Program-made: the position numbers and the translations under genes | In this document: piece after piece, positions 60,544 through 63,942 of the stretch | How the letters are laid out: each line of letters begins with the position of its first letter | Numbering within the stretch: position 1 is the first letter of the stretch | The notes under the pieces: model-generated | Databases searched by the model: none | What the model was told of the DNA's origin: nothing | The model's input: only the letters and a program-made list of their open reading frames with translations | Origin: an uncultured Prevotella sp. | Lineage (GTDB): Bacteria > Bacteroidota > Bacteroidia > Bacteroidales > Bacteroidaceae | DNA length: 63,942 nt | Direction: 5' to 3' | NCBI GenBank assembly: GCA_900543975.1 | Contig: UQTI01000006.1 | Coordinates: 1 to 63,942, forward strand

Positions 60544-61644
60544 TTACTCCTGTACCGGATTCTTGCGCGGACGACCAGGACGACGCTTCACAGGCTTCGG
60601 TTCTTCCTCTACAGCAGCCTCGGTGTTAGCCTCCACCTCAGCATTGGCCTTTACCTCGCTGTTAACCTCCTCATCGTCCTCGTTTTCCTGATCAACCTCT
60701 TTCTTGTTCTTGGGCTCGTTAATGCTCTTGAACATCTTGCCTGTGCCGATAAGGAAACGGGCAATAGAGTCGAGCATGCCGTTAATGTAGCCACCACTTC
60801 TCGGTGTAGAGTAGAGCTTGGCCAGCTCCACATACTCGTTAATGGTCACGCTTACAGGTATGTTAGGGAATGTGAGCATCTCGGCGATGGCGATCTGCAT
60901 GATCACCACATCCATGTATGCCAATCGTGAGAAATCCCAGTTGCGTGATGTCTCGCTCATGTAACGCTGATACTGGTCTGCGTTAAGTATGGTTGAGCGG
61001 AACAGCTTCTGTGCAAAATCCTTGTCCTCAAGGTCCTTATATTCGGGCAACAGCTCTTGCTTGCTGCCTTCCTTCGGGTCAAAGCGCTTGATGGTCTTCA
61101 GCACGAATGTGTCGACCACCTCTTTGTCGTCGTTCCAGTAGAGACTCTTCTCTTCCAGCAACGCATCCAAGTCGCTGTTGTCTTGCACAAACAGCTTATA
61201 GAGCTTGCGCCACAGCTCACGGTCAGCCTCGTACGACTCGTCCGATGATGCCATATAGTCGGCATACACCTCGCTCTCCTCGATCTGGTTGCACATCTTG
61301 CGCACAAACTCGATATCGTTTTCCCACGTCTGCTTTGTTGTTTCTATAAAGGTGTTGAGCATGCGGTTTTCCTCAAGCTGCGTTGCAAACTTGTTGTACG
61401 CAAACTTGGTCGACGGCATCTCTGTGCCCTCTCTCTGCGCGCGCTTGGTGTTCACCTCAACGCGGTGCTGCTCCTCACGGGTTATTGCCACTATAAGCTC
61501 CAGCAGATAATTATACAAATCATAGGCTTTTGACAAGCTGAAAATGAGTTCTTTCTCAGCTGTATCCATGTTTTTGCTGCCGTTCTGATAGTAAGCGTAG
61601 GTCAACTGCACTATCTTAATTCTTATCAATTCACGATTAATCAT
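60544..61644 (-). CDS. nusB: Transcription antitermination protein NusB, long form
   Basis: This 366-residue protein has a C-terminal NusB fold (about 195-310: KLFRSTILNADQYQRYM, DVVIMQIAIAEMLTFPNIP, VSVTINEYVELAKLYSTPRSGGYINGMLD read in parts) preceded by an N-terminal helical domain (about 1-185) found in Bacteroidetes NusB but absent from the 139-residue E. coli protein. The C-terminal tail (about 320-366) is acidic, then basic with RRPGRPRKNP, an AT-hook-like motif. It binds boxA of rRNA leaders with NusE. It is the first gene of the operon. Confidence 0.92.
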   Translation of the reverse strand: MINRELIRIKIVQLTYAYYQNGSKNMDTAEKELIFSLSKAYDLYNYLLELIVAITREEQHRVEVNTKRAQREGTEMPSTKFAYNKFATQLEENRMLNTFIETTKQTWENDIEFVRKMCNQIEESEVYADYMASSDESYEADRELWRKLYKLFVQDNSDLDALLEEKSLYWNDDKEVVDTFVLKTIKRFDPKEGSKQELLPEYKDLEDKDFAQKLFRSTILNADQYQRYMSETSRNWDFSRLAYMDVVIMQIAIAEMLTFPNIPVSVTINEYVELAKLYSTPRSGGYINGMLDSIARFLIGTGKMFKSINEPKNKKEVDQENEDDEEVNSEVKANAEVEANTEAAVEEEPKPVKRRPGRPRKNPVQE

Positions 61645-61681
61645 TCTCTAATAATTTGTGTTCTTTCTTAATAATGCGATG

Positions 61682-61712
61682 CAAATTTAGACAAAAAACC
61701 TCTAACAGCCAA
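61682..61712 (-). promoter_or_regulatory. nusB operon promoter
   Basis: On the minus strand TTG (61710-61712), 20 bp, TAAATTTG (61682-61689). The leader before nusB is about 30 nt. Confidence 0.65.
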
Positions 61713-61749
61713 GAAAAAGCCCATTCTTTAAGTCTTTTTTTAGATATTC

Positions 61750-61781
61750 TTTGCACAATTGTCAGAAAAAGTGTAACTTTG
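61750..61781 (+). promoter_or_regulatory. rplY promoter
   Basis: TTTG (61750-61753), 20 bp, TAACTTTG (61774-61781): a textbook Bacteroidetes promoter, about 100 nt before the start codon. Confidence 0.8.
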
Positions 61782-61887
61782 CACCGCTTTTTTGAGCACA
61801 TCCAGTAGAAATGTAATAAAAAGTTCTCGTGTGATGGCGAATTAAGGCATGTAAAATTATCAACAACTTAATTTAGAGTAACACATT

Positions 61888-62478
61888 ATGAAAGAGATTA
61901 ATGTAACAGGTCAGAAGCGTACAGACCTTGGCAAGAAAGCTTCTAAAACACTGAGAAAAGAAGGACTCGTTCCCTGTAACCTCTATGGTCAGGCAACAGC
62001 TGACGGCAAACCCGTTGCAATGTCATTCGCTTGCCCCATGACAGAGCTGCGCAAGGTTGTTTACACTCCCCACATCTACGTTATCAACCTCGTCATCGAC
62101 GGCGAGTCACACACAGCTATCATGAAGGAGCTTCAGTTCCACCCCGTAACAGACGCTCTGCTTCACGTTGACTTCCTCGAAGTTAACGACCAGAAGCCCA
62201 TCACCATCGGCATCCCCGTTAAGCTCGTTGGTCTGGCTCAGGGTGTTCGCGACGGTGGTCGCATGAACCTGTCTATCCGCAAGATTAACGTTACCGCTCC
62301 TTATCAGCAGATTCCCGAGCACCTCGACGTTGACGTTACCGCTCTGAAGATCGGTAAGAGCATCAAGGTTGGTGAGCTGAGCTACGAGGGTCTGGAGCTG
62401 ACTACAGGCAAGGACGTTATCGTTTGCTCAATCAAGATGACCCGTGCTGCCATGTCGGCTGCTGCCGCTGCCGAGTAA
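61888..62478 (+). CDS. rplY: 50S ribosomal protein L25 (Ctc form)
   Basis: This 196-residue ribosomal protein binds 5S rRNA. MKEINVTGQKRTDLGKKASK, LRKEGLVPCNLYGQ and HVDFLEVN are typical. The C-terminal TL5/CTC beta domain (about 97-190) is present, unlike the 94-residue E. coli L25. Codon use fits high expression, with mostly C-ending codons. Confidence 0.97.
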   Translation: MKEINVTGQKRTDLGKKASKTLRKEGLVPCNLYGQATADGKPVAMSFACPMTELRKVVYTPHIYVINLVIDGESHTAIMKELQFHPVTDALLHVDFLEVNDQKPITIGIPVKLVGLAQGVRDGGRMNLSIRKINVTAPYQQIPEHLDVDVTALKIGKSIKVGELSYEGLELTTGKDVIVCSIKMTRAAMSAAAAAE

Positions 62479-62519
62479 GGCATAGGATGAAGGTACATCT
62501 GTAATAAAAACAAGGATTA

Positions 62520-62571
62520 TTATGGCCGGTTCTACAAAGCTACGACTTTTAGAATCGGCCATAACTTTTTT
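62520..62571 (+). terminator. rplY terminator
   Basis: TTATGGCCGGTTCTA (62520-62534) pairs with TAGAATCGGCCATAA (62550-62564), followed by CTTTTTT. Confidence 0.9.
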
Positions 62572-62586
62572 AAGGCGGGTTCTTAA

Positions 62587-62772
62587 ACCCAAATCGGTCA
62601 TTAGGCCGTTTTATGTATTATTTTATAACTGCTTGCAGTCTTTTGTTTTTTATAAGTTGTCTTTTGCTTGTTTTCAATTCGCAATAGCTCGCTATTACTC
62701 ATTAAAAACCAAACAAAATCCATTCTTCTAAAAATCCAAAATCCAAGCAAGCCCTAACGCCCGATTTGGGTT
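62587..62772. mobile_element. MITE-like palindromic element, left copy
   Basis: AACCCAAATCGGTCATTAGG (62587-62606) is inverted at the right end (CCCTAACGCCCGATTTGGGTT, 62752-62772). The inner part 62664-62772 is repeated in inverse orientation at 63834-63942 with about six mismatches in 109 positions. It contains the palindrome AATAGCTCGCTATT. It occupies most of the rplY-pth gap and has no ORF. Confidence 0.75.
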
Positions 62773-62799
62773 AAAAAGCAAAACGAAAAACAAGAGAAA

Positions 62800-63372
62800 A
62801 TGGACAAATACCTCATTGTGGGTCTTGGCAACCCTGGTGCCGAATATGATCAGACACGCCACAACACCGGCTTTATGGTGCTCGATGCCTTTGCCAACGC
62901 CGTAGGCGCCACCTTCGACGACCGTCGCTACGGCTTTGTGGCAGAGACGAGCCTTAAAGGCCGCAAACTGTTTCTGCTCAAGCCCACCACCTACATGAAC
63001 CTCAGCGGCAACGCCGTGCGCTATTGGATGAACAAGGAAAACATCGACGAGAGCCATCTGCTCGTTATCGTTGATGACCTGTCGCTTCCTCTCGGCGCCT
63101 TCCGCATGAAAGGCAACGGCAGCAATGGCGGCCACAACGGTCTCGGCCACATTCAGCAGCTCATCGGTCAGCAGTATGCCCGTCTGCGCATGGGCATCGG
63201 CAACGACTTCCCCCGTGGAGCACAGGTCGACTGGGTCCTTGGCCGCTATAGCGATGATGACATGAAGGTTCTTCAGCCCAGCATCGACACCGCTGTAGAG
63301 ATGATCAAGAGTTTTGTGTTGGCAGGCATCAACATAACGATGAACCAATATAACAAGTTGGGAAAGAAATAA
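62800..63372 (+). CDS. pth: Peptidyl-tRNA hydrolase
   Basis: This 190-residue enzyme releases peptides from stalled peptidyl-tRNA. Motifs are VGLGNPGAEYDQTRHNTGF (catalytic His21), FLLKPTTYMNLSGNAV, VDDLSLPLGAFRMKGNG (Asp near residue 97) and GGHNGLGHI. Length is normal. It lies 11 bp before the S4-domain gene, and the pair is framed by inverted MITE-like copies. Confidence 0.97.
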   Translation: MDKYLIVGLGNPGAEYDQTRHNTGFMVLDAFANAVGATFDDRRYGFVAETSLKGRKLFLLKPTTYMNLSGNAVRYWMNKENIDESHLLVIVDDLSLPLGAFRMKGNGSNGGHNGLGHIQQLIGQQYARLRMGIGNDFPRGAQVDWVLGRYSDDDMKVLQPSIDTAVEMIKSFVLAGINITMNQYNKLGKK

Positions 63373-63383
63373 CGATTCGAGAA

Positions 63384-63824
63384 ATGGCAAACGAAGCACG
63401 AATAGACAAATGGCTATGGGCGGCACGCATCTTCAAGACACGTTCCATCGCTGCCGACGCATGCAAGAACGGTCGCGTCACCAAGAACGGCATGAACATG
63501 AAGCCCAGTCACATGGTGAAGGTTGGCGAGACGGTGAGCGTAAAGAAACCGCCCATCACCTACTCGTTCAAGATTCTCAAAACCATCGAGCAGCGTGTCG
63601 GTGCCAAACTGCTGCCTGAGATTTATGAAAACGTCACAGACCCCAAGCAGTATGAGCTTCTTGAGATGAGCCGCATAAGCGGATTCGTCGACCGCGCACG
63701 CGGCACAGGCCGCCCCACGAAAAAAGAACGTCGCGCCCTCGATGCCTTCGTTGACCCCTCAATGTTCGGCTTTGAACTTGACGACGAAGAAGATGACGAA
63801 GACGAAGACGAAGACGACGAATAA
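63384..63824 (+). CDS. S4-domain RNA-binding protein (Hsp15-like)
   Basis: This 146-residue protein begins with an S4 domain (about 5-65: RIDKWLWAARIFKTRS, CKNGRVTKNG, KVGETV) like HslR/Hsp15, which in E. coli recycles 50S subunits with stalled peptidyl-tRNA. Pairing with pth fits a ribosome-rescue role. The last 18 residues are almost all Asp/Glu, an extension absent in E. coli Hsp15. Confidence 0.9.
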   Translation: MANEARIDKWLWAARIFKTRSIAADACKNGRVTKNGMNMKPSHMVKVGETVSVKKPPITYSFKILKTIEQRVGAKLLPEIYENVTDPKQYELLEMSRISGFVDRARGTGRPTKKERRALDAFVDPSMFGFELDDEEDDEDEDEDDE

Positions 63825-63833
63825 AGACTATTA

Positions 63834-63942
63834 AACCCAAATCGGTCGTTAGAGCTTGCTTGGATTTTGGATTTTTAGAAGAGTGGTTTTTGTTTGGCTT
63901 TTAATGAGTAATAGCGAGCTATTGCGAATTAAAAACAAGCAA
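63834..63942. mobile_element. MITE-like element, right copy (truncated by window)
   Basis: Starting AACCCAAATCGGTCGTTAGA, this is the inverted partner of 62664-62772, ending at the window edge; the element probably continues. Confidence 0.75.

Overview
The window looks like chromosomal DNA of a Bacteroidota bacterium, most probably Prevotellaceae (Prevotella, Segatella or a close relative). The evidence is the 5' end of a Bacteroidales-type 16S rRNA gene at the left edge, many promoters of the phylum type (TTTG about 20 bp before TAnnTTTG), families typical of the group (DUF5606, DUF5689, TonB-dependent receptors, short MenE, long NusB, LysRS with a C-terminal extension), and lipoproteins whose cysteine is followed by acidic residues. 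Species assignment is inference.

Layout: 1-1364 holds the start of a leftward rRNA operon, its promoter and a repeat-rich spacer. ndh and sdaA follow on the plus strand. A minus-strand lysS-gpsA-pgi-HAD operon lies at 4745-9839. A secreted CotH-family protein (10052-11515) precedes a minus-strand menaquinone operon, thioesterase-menF-menD-menB-menC-menE (18352 to 11562). Next come a dolichol-phosphate-mannose-synthase-like transferase, an outer-membrane beta-barrel protein, and a small AT-rich three-gene DUF3791/DUF3990 cassette that looks like a toxin-antitoxin unit. A FAD oxidoreductase is divergent from the threonine operon thrA - phosphoglycerate-mutase-like putative homoserine kinase - thrC.

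The most unusual block is 31037-41033: a membrane Ser/Thr kinase, a four-zinc-ribbon coiled-coil protein, a zinc-ribbon protein with four AAA+ modules, a zinc-ribbon/FHA protein and a PP2C phosphatase. These look like kinase, phosphatase, phospho-Thr reader and ATPase effector of one signalling system; three of them carry low-complexity repeat linkers. A second block, 42150-51758, combines a TonB-dependent receptor, two OB-fold or adhesin-like lipoproteins, two exported nucleases, a DNA-glycosylase-like protein and uridine kinase. It reads like an extracellular nucleic-acid scavenging locus.

The right part holds nhaD, hsp20, a YhcH-family gene, a phosphoethanolamine transferase, an alpha/beta hydrolase, the conserved nusB-yajC-ybbR-coaE-DUF5606 operon (minus strand), rplY, pth and an S4 RNA-binding gene.

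Non-coding structure is abundant. Many spacers contain their own degenerate tandem repeat of roughly 11-23 bp. A repeat of about 295 bp occurs twice, MITE-like palindromes occur beside the phosphoethanolamine transferase and around pth-S4, and a GC-rich REP-like inverted pair sits at the thrC start. All coordinates, motifs and alignments were read by eye; no database search was run.
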